The notes below the pieces were generated by a model, which worked only from the letters and a program-made list of their open reading frames with translations, had not been told where the DNA came from and did no database searches. A stretch of DNA of 64,000 nucleotides from an uncultured Dehalococcoidia bacterium. GTDB taxonomy: Bacteria > Chloroflexota > Dehalococcoidia > Lucifugimonadales > CATQGZ01. This document shows positions 7,055 through 16,480 of the stretch, one piece after another; the stretch's first letter is position 1, and each line of letters begins with the position of its first letter. The position numbers and the translations under genes were made by a program. Location of the stretch: NCBI GenBank assembly GCA_958295685.1, contig OY282365.1, positions 1,922,001-1,986,000 on the forward strand, written 5' to 3'.

Positions 7055-10000
7055 ATGAGGCTCTCCCCCTGGCAGGCAGCATCTCTGATGCTGGCCGCTG
7101 CCTTGGTGACCCTGCTTGGAGCAGCCTGCTTCGACAGTGAGCCGGAACCGACCGCGGTTCCACCCGCGCTTGCCGTCCTGCAGACGCCTGCACCCACTAC
7201 CACGCCTGAATCTGCCGCGACGCCCACCGCAGCCTCTCAACCCACCTCAACGCCGGTCCCAACCAACACGCCAACCCCAACCCCTCGACCTACCCCAACG
7301 CCGGTCCCAACCAACACGCCAACCCCGGCGCCCACCGCGACCCCTCGACCCACCTCAACGCCGGTCCCAACGAACACGCCAACCCCAGCGCCCACCGCGA
7401 CCCCTCGACCTACCTCAACGCCGGTCCCAACAAACACGCCAACCCCGGCGCCCATCGCGACCCCTCGACCCTCCCCAACGCCGATCCCAACGAGCACACC
7501 AACGCCAGCCGGCTCCTTCGTCTCCGTCAGCGCTGGGGCATTATATAGTTGCGGAGTGAAGACGGACGGCACCGTCGCATGCTGGGGTTTCAACTTCTAC
7601 GGCGAAGCCATGCCGCCAGCGGGTTCATTCGTCTCCGTCAGCGCTGGGACAGTACATAGCTGCGGAGTGAAAACGGACGGCACCGTCGAATGCTGGGGTT
7701 TCAACTTCTACGGCGAAGCCATGCCGCCAGCGGGTTCTTTCGCCTCTGTCAGCGCAGGGACAGGACATAGCTGCGGAGTGAAAACGGACGGCACCGTCGC
7801 ATGCTGGGGTTTCAACGAGGATTCTGACGGCAATTTCTCCGGCCAAGCCATGCCGCCAGCGGATTCATTCGTCTCCGTCAGCGCAGGGGCATTACATAGC
7901 TGCGGAGTGAAAACGGACGGCACTGTCGAATGCTGGGGGTCCAACAAGGATTCTGACGGCAATTTCTCCGGCCAAGCCATGCCGCCAGCGGGTTCATTCG
8001 TCTCCGTCAGCGCAGGGGCATTACATAGCTGCGGAGTGAAAACGGACGGCACCGTCGCATGCTGGGGGTCCAACGAGGGTTGGGACGGCAATTTCTCCGG
8101 CCAAGCCATGCCGCCAGCGGGTTCATTCGTCTCCGTCAGCGCAGGGGCATTACATAGCTGCGGAGTGAAAACGGACGGCACTGTCGAATGCTGGGGATAC
8201 AACGAGGATTTTGACGGCGATTTCTCCGGCCAAGCCATGCCGCCAGCGGGTTCATTCGTCTCCGTCAGCGCAGGGGCATTACATAGCTGCGGAGTGAAAA
8301 CGGACGGCACTGTCGAATGCTGGGGGGACGACTCCTTCGGGCAGTCCTCGCCGCCAGCGGGTGTATTCGCCTCCGTCAGTGCCGGGGTACTTCACACGTG
8401 CGGAGTGAAAACGGACGGCACCGTCGAATGCTGGGGATCCAACGAGGATTGGGACGGCAATTTATCCGGCCAAGCCATGCCGCCAGCGGGTTCTTTCGTG
8501 TCCGTCAGCGCCGGGTGGTATCACACGTGCGGAGTGAAAACGGACGGCACTGTCGCATGCTGGGGTTCCAACGAGGATCCTAACGGCAATTTCTCCGGCC
8601 AAGCCATGCCGCCAGCAGGTTCCTTCGCCTCCGTCAGCGCAGGGGCATTACATAGCTGCGGAGTGAAAACGGACGGCACCGTCGCATGCTGGGGTTTCAA
8701 CATGGATCGTCACGGCAATTTCAAAGGCCAAGCCATGCCGCCAGCAGGTTCATTCGTCTCCGTCAGCGCAGGGGACGCTCACACGTGCGGAGTGAAAACG
8801 GACGGCACCGTCGCATGCTGGGGTTCCAACGAGGGTTGGGACGGCAATTTCTACGGCCAAGCCATGCCGCCAGCGGGTTCATTCGTCTCTGTCAGCGCAG
8901 GGTTCGATCACACGTGCGGAGTGAAAACGGACGGCACCGTCGCATGCTGGGGTTCCAACGAGGATACTGACGGCAATTTATCCGGCCAAACCATGCCGCC
9001 AGCGGGTTCATTCGTCTCCGTCAGCGCAGGGGCATTACATAGCTGCGGAGTGAAAACGGACGGCACCGTCGCATGCTGGGGGTCCAACGAGGGTTGGGAC
9101 GGCAATCTCTCCGGCCAAGCCATGCCGCCAGCGGGTTCCTTCGCCTCCGTCAGCGCAGGGTTCCTTCACACGTGCGGAGTGAAAACAGACAGCACCGTCG
9201 CATGCTGGGGGGACAACATCTCCGGACAGTCCACGCCGCCAGCGGGTTCACCAACTCCAGTCCCAACGAGCACGCCAACTCTGGCGCCCACCGCGCCGCC
9301 TCGACCTACCCCGACTCAGGTCCCAGCGAGCACACCAACGCCAGCGGGTTCCTTCGTCACCGTCAGCGCAGGGTTCCTTCACACGTGCGGAGTGAAAACG
9401 GACGGCACCGTCGAATGCTGGGGATCCAACGAGGATTGGGACGGCAATTTATCCGGCCAAGCCATGCCGCCAGCGGGTTCTTTCGTGTCCGTCAGCGCCG
9501 GGTGGTATCACACGTGCGGAGTGAAAACGGACGGCACTGTCGCATGCTGGGGTTCCAACGAGGATCCTAACGGCAATTTCTCCGGCCAAGCCATGCCGCC
9601 AGCAGGTTCCTTCGCCTCCGTCAGCGCAGAGTACCTTCACACGTGCGGAGTGAAAACCGACGGCACCGTCGCATGCTGGGGGAACGACGAGTACGGCCAA
9701 GCCATGCCGCCAGCGGGTTCTTTCGTCTCCGTCAGCGCAGGGGAAGCTCACACGTGCGGAGTGAAAACCGACGGCACCGTCGCATGCTGGGGGAACGACG
9801 AGTACGGCCAAGCCATGCCGCCAGCGGGTTCATTCGTCTCTGTCAGCGCAGGCGCAGGGGGATTCCATAGCTGCGGAGTGAAAACCGACAGCACTGTCGC
9901 ATGCTGGGGGTCCAACGAGGATCGTGATGGCAATTTCTACGGCCAAGCCATGCCGCCAGCGGGTTCTTTCGCCTCCGTCAGCGCAGGGGCATGGCATAGC

Positions 10001-10330
10001 TGCGGAGTGAAAACGGACGGCACCGTCGCATGCTGGGGGTCCAACGAGGATCGTGACGGCAATTTCTACGGCCAAGCCATGCCGCCAGCGGGTTCTTTCG
10101 TCTCCGTCAGCGCAAGGTACCTTCACACGTGCGGAGTGAAAACGGACGGCACTGTCGAATGCTGGGGTTCCAACGAGGATCCTGACGGCAATTTATCCGG
10201 CCAAGCCATGCCGCCAGCCGGTTCATTCATCTCCATCAGCGCAGGGTGGTATCACACGTGCGGAGTGAAGACCGACGGCCATGTCGTGTGTTGGGGGAGC
10301 GACGAGTACGGCCAAGCCACGCCGCCGTAG
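7055..10330 (+). CDS. RCC1-repeat lipoprotein, 14+8 repeats
   Basis: 1091 residues, the largest of the set. A lipoprotein-like signal (LLGAACFDSEPEP, Cys near 25) is followed by a Pro/Thr stalk of about 110 residues built from VPTNTPTPAPT units. Then come fourteen RCC1 repeats, a second short Pro/Thr linker, and eight more repeats. Blade numbers near multiples of seven suggest three propellers. Many repeats carry an acidic insert such as SNEDWDGN. A perfect 253 bp duplication (8390-8642 and 9377-9629) covers about two blades on either side of the linker. Start is ATG, coupled to the upstream leader frame. Confidence 0.85.
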   Translation: MRLSPWQAASLMLAAALVTLLGAACFDSEPEPTAVPPALAVLQTPAPTTTPESAATPTAASQPTSTPVPTNTPTPTPRPTPTPVPTNTPTPAPTATPRPTSTPVPTNTPTPAPTATPRPTSTPVPTNTPTPAPIATPRPSPTPIPTSTPTPAGSFVSVSAGALYSCGVKTDGTVACWGFNFYGEAMPPAGSFVSVSAGTVHSCGVKTDGTVECWGFNFYGEAMPPAGSFASVSAGTGHSCGVKTDGTVACWGFNEDSDGNFSGQAMPPADSFVSVSAGALHSCGVKTDGTVECWGSNKDSDGNFSGQAMPPAGSFVSVSAGALHSCGVKTDGTVACWGSNEGWDGNFSGQAMPPAGSFVSVSAGALHSCGVKTDGTVECWGYNEDFDGDFSGQAMPPAGSFVSVSAGALHSCGVKTDGTVECWGDDSFGQSSPPAGVFASVSAGVLHTCGVKTDGTVECWGSNEDWDGNLSGQAMPPAGSFVSVSAGWYHTCGVKTDGTVACWGSNEDPNGNFSGQAMPPAGSFASVSAGALHSCGVKTDGTVACWGFNMDRHGNFKGQAMPPAGSFVSVSAGDAHTCGVKTDGTVACWGSNEGWDGNFYGQAMPPAGSFVSVSAGFDHTCGVKTDGTVACWGSNEDTDGNLSGQTMPPAGSFVSVSAGALHSCGVKTDGTVACWGSNEGWDGNLSGQAMPPAGSFASVSAGFLHTCGVKTDSTVACWGDNISGQSTPPAGSPTPVPTSTPTLAPTAPPRPTPTQVPASTPTPAGSFVTVSAGFLHTCGVKTDGTVECWGSNEDWDGNLSGQAMPPAGSFVSVSAGWYHTCGVKTDGTVACWGSNEDPNGNFSGQAMPPAGSFASVSAEYLHTCGVKTDGTVACWGNDEYGQAMPPAGSFVSVSAGEAHTCGVKTDGTVACWGNDEYGQAMPPAGSFVSVSAGAGGFHSCGVKTDSTVACWGSNEDRDGNFYGQAMPPAGSFASVSAGAWHSCGVKTDGTVACWGSNEDRDGNFYGQAMPPAGSFVSVSARYLHTCGVKTDGTVECWGSNEDPDGNLSGQAMPPAGSFISISAGWYHTCGVKTDGHVVCWGSDEYGQATPP
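8390..8642 (+). repeat. Perfect 253 bp intragenic duplication, copy A
   Basis: Base-by-base comparison shows identity with 9377-9629 (offset 987) across two RCC1 repeats; the sequences differ immediately outside both ends. Confidence 0.9.
9377..9629 (+). repeat. Perfect 253 bp intragenic duplication, copy B
   Basis: Identical to 8390-8642. It lies just after the internal Pro/Thr linker, so the post-linker propeller seems to have been seeded from earlier repeats. Confidence 0.9.
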
Positions 10331-10498
10331 GGCGCCCTCTGCCTGAGGCTCGGCGCCCGGCGGGATGGCCGGACGTGATATACTGACTGGGTGCGGCCCG
10401 TTTCCGCATCGATGCCGCTTCAATCCTGACGGCCTAGCTCACGAAGCTCTGATGAAACTTCGCAATCTCGCCGGTTTTCGTGACCTGGGCTATCGCAC
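10331..10498 (+). repeat. Duplicated promoter/leader cassette, copy 2
   Basis: Same organisation as 6886-7054: TGAGGCTCGGCGCCCGGC, TGATATACT at 10376-10384, and the leader frame MKLRNLAGFRDLGYRT. The leader stop overlaps a GTG start (GTGA) where the other copies have ATGA. Confidence 0.8.
10376..10384 (+). promoter_or_regulatory. Extended -10 promoter in RCC1 cassette
   Basis: TGATATACT, identical to the motif at 6932-6940 and to the one before citE. Confidence 0.5.
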
Positions 10499-13246
10499 GT
10501 GAGGCTCTCCCTCTGGCAGGCAGCATCTCTGACGCTGGCCGCTGCCTTGGTGACCCTGCTTGGAGCCGCCTGCTCCGACAGTGAACCGGAACCGACCGCG
10601 CTTGCCGTCCTGCAGGCGCCCGCGCCCACTACCACGCCTGAATCTACCGCGACGCCCACCGCAACCCCTCAACCCACCTCAACGCCGGTCCCAACAAACA
10701 CGCCAACCCCAGCGCCCACCGCAGCCCCTCGACCCTCCCCAACGCCGGTCCCAACAAACACGCCAACTCCGACACCCACCGCGACCCCTCGACCTACCCC
10801 AACGCCAGTCCCAACCAACACGCCAACCCCGACGCCCACCCCAACGCCGGTCCTGACCAACACGCCAACTCAGACGCCCACCGCAACCCCTCGGCCTACC
10901 CTACCGCCAATCCCAACGATCACACCCACCCCAGCGCCCACCGCAACTCCAGCCCCGACGAACACGCCAACGCTTCCGTCCATGGTGAGAGACGTTTCAC
11001 CTGGAGTCGTGCAGATCGTCACACCCTCGGGAACGGGCTCAGGGTTCATCATCGATGAGGACGGCCTGGTAATCACCAACGCTCACGTTGTAGGGAGATT
11101 CGACACCGTGGACGTAAGGCTCTCCGGCGGGCAGACATACCAGGGTGAAGTCCTGGGCGTGGACGAAGACGCCGATCTGGCCCTCCTCGACCTGCGGGAT
11201 TCCAGAGATTTCCAGCCGGTCGCTCTTGGCGACTCGGACGACGTTGCCGTCGGCGAAGACGTGATAGCCATGGGATTTCCTTTGGGGAACATCCTGCTGG
11301 GCTCCCCGACGATCACAAGGGGAATCGTGTCCGCCGAGAGGTTCTCAAGGTCAGGCGTCAAGCTGCTCCAGACCGATGCGGCGATCAATCCGGGGAGCAG
11401 TGGCGGGCCGCTCTTTAACCGTGTCGGCCGAGTCGTAGGAGTCAACACGTCCAAGCTCTTCGAGTCGGCAGACGGGAGGCCGGTCGAGGGTATCGGCCTG
11501 GCAGTGGCGATCAATGAAGTGCGAACCCGGCTGGACACTCTAGCCAGAGGTGGAAGCGGTATTGCGCCAACTCAGGTCCCAACCAGCACGCCCACCCCGG
11601 CGCCCACCACCATGCCTCGACCCACCCTAACGCCGGCCCCAATCAACACGCCAACGCTTCCGCCCACGCCAGTGGCAGGCGGTTCATTCGTATCCGTCAG
11701 CGCCGGTGGATATCACACCTGCGGAGTGGAGATCGACCGCTCTGTCGTATGTTGGGGTGATGATCAGTTTGGACAATCTACGCCATATCGAGGTTCATTC
11801 GTATCCGTCAGCGCCGGATGGTCTCACACGTGCGGAGTGAAGGCCTACGGCACTGTCGAATGCTGGGGCAGCGACTTCTACGGAGAGTCCACGCCGCCTG
11901 CCGGTTCATTCGTATCCGTCAGCGCCGGTGGGTCTCACACGTGCGGAGTGCTGATCGGCGGCACTGTCGAATGCTGGGGAAGCAACCCCTATAGACAGTC
12001 CGGTTCATTCGTATCCGTCAGCGCTGGTGGGTCTCACACGTGCGGAGTGCTGACCGACGGCACTGTCGTATGCTGGGGAAGCGACTCCGAAGGACAGTCC
12101 ACGCTGCCAGGCGGTTCATTCGTATCCGTCAGCGCCGGTGGGTCTCACACGTGCGGAGTGAAGACCGACGGCACTGTCGAATGCTGGGGGAGCGACTCTG
12201 AAGGACAGTCCACGCCACCAGGCGGTTCATTCGTATCCGTCAGCGCTGGTGGGTCTCACACGTGCGGAGTGAAGACCGACGGCACTGTCGAATGCTGGGG
12301 GAGCGACTCCGAAGGACGGTCCACGCCGCCTGCCGGTTCTTTCATCTCCGTCAGTGCCGGGGACCTTCACACGTGCGGAGTGGGGACCGGCGGCTCTGTT
12401 GTATGCTGGGGCAGCGACTTCTACGGAGGTACCACGCCGCCAACCGGTTCTTTCGTCTCCATCAGCGCTGGTGGGGGTCACACGTGTGGAGTGGAGACCG
12501 GCGGCTCTGTTGTATGCTGGGGCAGCGACTTCTACGGACAGTCCGCGCCGCCAACCGGTTCTTTCGTCTCCGTCAGTGCTGGGACTCTCCATAGCTGCGG
12601 CGTACGGGCCGACGGCACCGTCGCCTGCTGGGGGTCCAACGAGGATTTTGACGGCAATTTCGCAGGCCAAGCCATGCCGCCAACCGGTTCTTTCGTCTCC
12701 GTCAGCGCCGGGGGACTTCACACGTGCGGAGTGCGGGCCGACGGCACCGTCGCCTGCTGGGGTGATGATCAGTTTGGACAGTCTATGCCATATCGAGGTT
12801 CATTCGTGTCCATCAGCGTAGGGTTGGGACACAGTTGCGGAGTAAAGACAGACGGCACTGTCGAATGCTGGGGGAACGACCTCTTTGGCCAGTCCACGCC
12901 GCCCACAGATTCTTTCGTCTCCGTCAGCGTCGGGTGGTATCACACGTGCGGAGTGAAAACGGACGGCACTGTCGAATGCTGGGGGCGCGACTCCGACAGA
13001 CAGTCCTCGCCCCCTGCCGGTTCTTTTCTCTCCGTCAGCACCGGGTCATTACATAGCTGCGGAGTGAAAACGGGCGGCACTGTCGAATGCTGGGGGCGCG
13101 ACTCCGACAGACAGTCCTCGCCCCCTGCCGGTTCTTTTCTCTCCGTCGGTGCCGGGTGGTCTCACACGTGCGGAGTGAAAACAGACGGCACTGTCGAATG
13201 CTGGGGGCGCGATGTCTACGGGCAGTCCACGCCGCCAGCGCGGTAG
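10499..13246 (+). CDS. HtrA-like serine protease / RCC1-repeat lipoprotein, 14 repeats
   Basis: 915 residues starting at GTG. A lipoprotein-like signal (LLGAACSDS) leads to a Pro/Thr stalk of about 120 residues. Next is a trypsin-like S1C protease domain at about residues 160-350: His in ITNAHVVG, Asp in DADLALLDL, Ser in NPGSSGGPLF. A second Pro/Thr linker precedes fourteen RCC1 repeats. No PDZ domain is visible, unlike classical DegP/HtrA. The triad looks intact, so this is probably an active, surface-anchored protease with a propeller ligand-binding part. The protease domain is almost identical to that of the next gene. Confidence 0.87.
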   Translation: MRLSLWQAASLTLAAALVTLLGAACSDSEPEPTALAVLQAPAPTTTPESTATPTATPQPTSTPVPTNTPTPAPTAAPRPSPTPVPTNTPTPTPTATPRPTPTPVPTNTPTPTPTPTPVLTNTPTQTPTATPRPTLPPIPTITPTPAPTATPAPTNTPTLPSMVRDVSPGVVQIVTPSGTGSGFIIDEDGLVITNAHVVGRFDTVDVRLSGGQTYQGEVLGVDEDADLALLDLRDSRDFQPVALGDSDDVAVGEDVIAMGFPLGNILLGSPTITRGIVSAERFSRSGVKLLQTDAAINPGSSGGPLFNRVGRVVGVNTSKLFESADGRPVEGIGLAVAINEVRTRLDTLARGGSGIAPTQVPTSTPTPAPTTMPRPTLTPAPINTPTLPPTPVAGGSFVSVSAGGYHTCGVEIDRSVVCWGDDQFGQSTPYRGSFVSVSAGWSHTCGVKAYGTVECWGSDFYGESTPPAGSFVSVSAGGSHTCGVLIGGTVECWGSNPYRQSGSFVSVSAGGSHTCGVLTDGTVVCWGSDSEGQSTLPGGSFVSVSAGGSHTCGVKTDGTVECWGSDSEGQSTPPGGSFVSVSAGGSHTCGVKTDGTVECWGSDSEGRSTPPAGSFISVSAGDLHTCGVGTGGSVVCWGSDFYGGTTPPTGSFVSISAGGGHTCGVETGGSVVCWGSDFYGQSAPPTGSFVSVSAGTLHSCGVRADGTVACWGSNEDFDGNFAGQAMPPTGSFVSVSAGGLHTCGVRADGTVACWGDDQFGQSMPYRGSFVSISVGLGHSCGVKTDGTVECWGNDLFGQSTPPTDSFVSVSVGWYHTCGVKTDGTVECWGRDSDRQSSPPAGSFLSVSTGSLHSCGVKTGGTVECWGRDSDRQSSPPAGSFLSVGAGWSHTCGVKTDGTVECWGRDVYGQSTPPAR

Positions 13247-13446
13247 GATAACGCAGCCCAGCCGGTGACGGAAAGGACGCCTCGAGGGCCTGAGGCTCGG
13301 CGCCCGGCGGGGATGGCCGGACGTGATACACTGACTGGGCGCGGCATGTCTCCGCATCAATGCCGCTTCAATCCTGACGGCCTAGCTCACGAAGCTCTGA
13401 TGAAACTTCGCAATCTCGCCGGTTTTCGTGACTTGGGCCATCGCGC
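13247..13446 (+). repeat. Duplicated promoter/leader cassette, copy 3
   Basis: Carries TGAGGCTCGGCGCCCGGC, the -10 variant TGATACACT at 13324-13332 and the leader frame MKLRNLAGFRDLGHRA coupled to the next ATG. Its first 40 bp differ from the other copies. Confidence 0.75.
13324..13332 (+). promoter_or_regulatory. Variant extended -10 promoter in RCC1 cassette
   Basis: TGATACACT has one change within the -10 relative to the TGATATACT of the other copies, so it may be weaker. Confidence 0.4.
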
Positions 13447-15729
13447 ATGAGGCTCTCCCCCTGGCAGGCAGCATCTCTGATGCTGGCCGCTGCCTTGGTG
13501 ACCCTGCTTGGAGCAGCCTGCTTCGACAGTGAGCCGGAACCGACCGCGGTTCCACCCGCGCTTGCCGTCCTGCAGTCGCCCGCGCCCACTATCACGCCTG
13601 AATCTGCCGCGACGCCCACCGCAGCCTCTCAACCCACCTCAACGCCGCTCCCAACCAACACGCCAACCCCAGCGCCCACCGCAGCCCCTCAACCCACCTC
13701 AACGCCGGTCCCAACCAACACGCCAACCCCAGCGTCCACCGCAACCCCCCGACCCACCTCAACGCCGGTCCCAACCAACACGCCAACTCCGGCGCCCACC
13801 GCGACCCCTCGACCCACCTCAACGCCGCTCCCAACCAACACGCCAGCCCCAGCGTCCACCCCAACTCCAGCCCCGACGAACACGCCAACGCTTCCGGCTA
13901 TGGTGAGCGACGTTTCACCCGGAGTCGTGCAGATCGTCACCCCCTCAGGAACGGGCTCAGGGTTCATCATCGATGAGGACGGCCGGGTAGTCACCAACGC
14001 TCACGTTGTCGGGAGATTCGACACCGTGGACGTAAGACTCTCCGGCGGGCAGACGTACCAGGGTGAAGTCCTGGGCGTGGATGAAGACGCCGATCTGGCC
14101 CTCCTCGACCTGCGGGATTCCAGAGATTTCCAGCCGGTCGCTCTTGGCGACTCGGACGACGTTGCCGTCGGCGAAGACGTGATAGCCATGGGATTTCCTT
14201 TGGGGAACATCCTGCTGGGCTCCCCGACGATCACAAGGGGAATCGTGTCCGCCGAGAGGTTATCAAGGTCAGGCGTCAAGCTGCTCCAGACCGACGCGGC
14301 GATCAATCCGGGAAGCAGCGGCGGGCCGCTCTTCGACCGTGTCGGCCGAGTCGTAGGAGTCAACACGTCCAAGCTCTTCGAGTCGGCAGACGGGAGACAG
14401 GTCGAGGGTATCGGCCTGGCAGTGGCGATCAATGAAGTGCGAAACCGGCTGGACACCCTAGCCAGAGGTGGAAGCGGTATTGCGCCAACTCCGGTCCCAA
14501 CCAGTATGCCAACGCTTCCGCCGACGCCAGTGGCAGCCGGTTCCTTCGTCTCCGTCAGCGCTGGGTGGGCCCACAGTTGCGGAGTGAAAACAGACGGCCC
14601 CGTCGTATGCTGGGGGGACAACCTCGACGGCCAGTCCACGCCGCCAGCCGGTTCCTTCGTCTCCGTCAGCGCCGGGGGATTTCACACGTGCGGAGTGCAG
14701 GCCGCCGGCACTGTCGTATGCTGGGGTAGCAACTTCGACGGCCAGTCCACGCCGCCTGCGGGTTCCTTCGTGTCCGTCAGCGCCGGCGAGTATCACACGT
14801 GCGGAGTGCGGACCGCCGGCACTGTCGAATGCTGGGGATCCAACGAGGATTTTGACGGCAATTTCTCCGGCCAAGCCACGCCGCCAGCCGGTTCATTCGT
14901 CTCCGTCAACGCCGGGTTGTATCACACGTGCGGAGTGAAAACGGACGGCACTGTCGAATGCTGGGGCAGGGATGCCTACGGCCAGTCCAAGCCGCCAGCC
15001 GGTTCATTCGTCTCCGTCAGCGCCGGGGGATTTCACACGTGCGGAGTGGAGACAGACGGCCCTGTCGTATGTTGGGGCAGCGACTTCGACGACCAGTCCA
15101 CGCCGCCTGCCGGTTCGTTCGTCTCCGTCAGCGCCGGGGGACTTCACACGTGCGGAGTGCGGACCGCCGGCACTGTCGAATGCTGGGGGGACGACGGCAA
15201 CGGCCAGTCCACGCCGCCAGCCGGTTCCTTCGTCTCCGTCAGCGCCGGGTCGGGTCACACGTGCGGAGTGAAGACAGACGGCCCTGTCGTATGCTGGGGA
15301 TCCAACGAGGATTTTGACAACGAGGATTTTGACGACAATTTCTCCGGCCAAGCCATGCCGCCAGCCGGTTCATTCGTCACCGTCAGCGCCGGGCGGGATC
15401 ACACGTGCGGAGTGAAGACTGAGGCTCGCCGAGGCCCAGTGGGACGCCAGACCCGCCGCTACGCGGCTGAGAGGCTGTGCCGCGGGTTGTGGTGGGAGAG
15501 GACGGCGGGGTTCACGAGGTTGTCGGGCATCTCGCCCCGGAGGACGCTGGCGACCTCGCCCGCGGCCCTGCGCTCGAGCTCGAGGGTCGCCTCCTGGGAG
15601 AAGAAGGCTGTGTGCGGGGTGACGAGCAGGTTGTCGAGTTGGAAGAAGCGGTCGTCAGGCGGCGGCGCGAGGTCGACCAGCACGTCCACTCCGGCCCCGG
15701 CGATGCCGCCGGACGTAAGGGCATCGTAG
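13447..15729 (+). CDS. HtrA-like protease / RCC1-repeat lipoprotein, 3' end lost by rearrangement
   Basis: Lipoprotein-like signal, Pro/Thr stalk and S1C protease domain (NAHVVG, DADLALLDL, NPGSSGGPLF) as in the previous gene, then seven full RCC1 repeats. The eighth repeat is cut after CGVKT at about 15418. From there the frame runs about 100 codons of unrelated, Arg/Ser-rich sequence antisense to the next gene, overlapping it by 271 bp. The break occurs at CTGAGGCTCGCCG, which resembles the TGAGGCTCGGCG found after intact RCC1 genes. The first seven-bladed propeller may still fold, so the product could be functional with an aberrant tail. Confidence 0.7.
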   Translation: MRLSPWQAASLMLAAALVTLLGAACFDSEPEPTAVPPALAVLQSPAPTITPESAATPTAASQPTSTPLPTNTPTPAPTAAPQPTSTPVPTNTPTPASTATPRPTSTPVPTNTPTPAPTATPRPTSTPLPTNTPAPASTPTPAPTNTPTLPAMVSDVSPGVVQIVTPSGTGSGFIIDEDGRVVTNAHVVGRFDTVDVRLSGGQTYQGEVLGVDEDADLALLDLRDSRDFQPVALGDSDDVAVGEDVIAMGFPLGNILLGSPTITRGIVSAERLSRSGVKLLQTDAAINPGSSGGPLFDRVGRVVGVNTSKLFESADGRQVEGIGLAVAINEVRNRLDTLARGGSGIAPTPVPTSMPTLPPTPVAAGSFVSVSAGWAHSCGVKTDGPVVCWGDNLDGQSTPPAGSFVSVSAGGFHTCGVQAAGTVVCWGSNFDGQSTPPAGSFVSVSAGEYHTCGVRTAGTVECWGSNEDFDGNFSGQATPPAGSFVSVNAGLYHTCGVKTDGTVECWGRDAYGQSKPPAGSFVSVSAGGFHTCGVETDGPVVCWGSDFDDQSTPPAGSFVSVSAGGLHTCGVRTAGTVECWGDDGNGQSTPPAGSFVSVSAGSGHTCGVKTDGPVVCWGSNEDFDNEDFDDNFSGQAMPPAGSFVTVSAGRDHTCGVKTEARRGPVGRQTRRYAAERLCRGLWWERTAGFTRLSGISPRRTLATSPAALRSSSRVASWEKKAVCGVTSRLSSWKKRSSGGGARSTSTSTPAPAMPPDVRAS

Positions 15730-16463
15730 AGGGCGTCCTCGTCAATCAGGGCTCCGCGCGCGCAGTTGAGCAGGAAGGCGTCCGGCTTCATCAGATCGAG
15801 CTCTGCCCTGCCTATGAGCCCCTCGGTATCGGGAGTCATCGGGGCATGAAGAGTGACGAAATCCGACTCGCGCAGCAACGTCGGCAGGTCGACGGGTCGG
15901 ACTCCCTGACGCTGGGCCGCCGCGGCGTCGATGCTCGGGCTGTGGGCCAGCACCCGAAACCCGAAGGCCCCTGCTTTGGCGGCGACGGCCTGGCCGATGC
16001 GTCCGTAGCCGACGATCCCCAACGTCTTGCCTCGCAGCCGCATCATGCGCATGGTCAGAGGCACGCTGCCCCAGCCGGTGGTCCTGACGGAGCGGTCGAG
16101 CGTCACGACGCGCCGGTTCCAGGCAAGCAGCAACGCCATGGTGTGGTCGGAGACCTCGTCGACGCAGTAGTCGGGGACGTAGGTGACGGCGATGCCGAGC
16201 TCGGTTGCCGTGTCGACGGCGATGTTATCGACGCCGACGCCGTACCGCCCTATGACGATGCATCTCTCCGCGGCCCTGACCACGTTCTCCGTGACCTTCG
16301 CGAAGCAGGTGAGGATCCCGTCGACGTCTCGGGACATGGAGACGAGCGTGTCCTCGTCGCCGTTGGGCGCGGCGATGAGTTCGGCGCCTATACCTGCCAG
16401 CACCTGGCGCTCGGGCTCGATCGAGGGCCATACGTAGTCGGTTACGAGGACTCTTACGGGCAT
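15459..16463 (-). CDS. D-isomer-specific 2-hydroxyacid dehydrogenase (CtBP/phosphoglycerate dehydrogenase-like)
   Basis: 334 residues. NAD-binding motif GIVGYGRIGQAVAAKAG; catalytic Arg in NCARGALIDE and His in VTPHTAFFS; the usual glutamate segment reads VDVLVDLAPPPDDR, where the Glu is not obvious. Best match is the C-terminal-binding-protein-like group of 2-hydroxyacid dehydrogenases; the substrate is unknown. It lies 17 bp downstream of the corrinoid-activator gene on the same strand, suggesting one operon. Its 3' end is overlapped in antisense by the run-on of the RCC1 gene. Confidence 0.82.
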   Translation of the reverse strand: MPVRVLVTDYVWPSIEPERQVLAGIGAELIAAPNGDEDTLVSMSRDVDGILTCFAKVTENVVRAAERCIVIGRYGVGVDNIAVDTATELGIAVTYVPDYCVDEVSDHTMALLLAWNRRVVTLDRSVRTTGWGSVPLTMRMMRLRGKTLGIVGYGRIGQAVAAKAGAFGFRVLAHSPSIDAAAAQRQGVRPVDLPTLLRESDFVTLHAPMTPDTEGLIGRAELDLMKPDAFLLNCARGALIDEDALYDALTSGGIAGAGVDVLVDLAPPPDDRFFQLDNLLVTPHTAFFSQEATLELERRAAGEVASVLRGEMPDNLVNPAVLSHHNPRHSLSAA

Positions 16464-16480
16464 GTGGGCCTCCTCTGTGG

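Noticed and set aside
5170..10330. DNA tandem repeats as a minisatellite or CRISPR
   Set aside because: The roughly 110 bp periodicity is explained by in-frame RCC1 protein repeats with codon-level variation.
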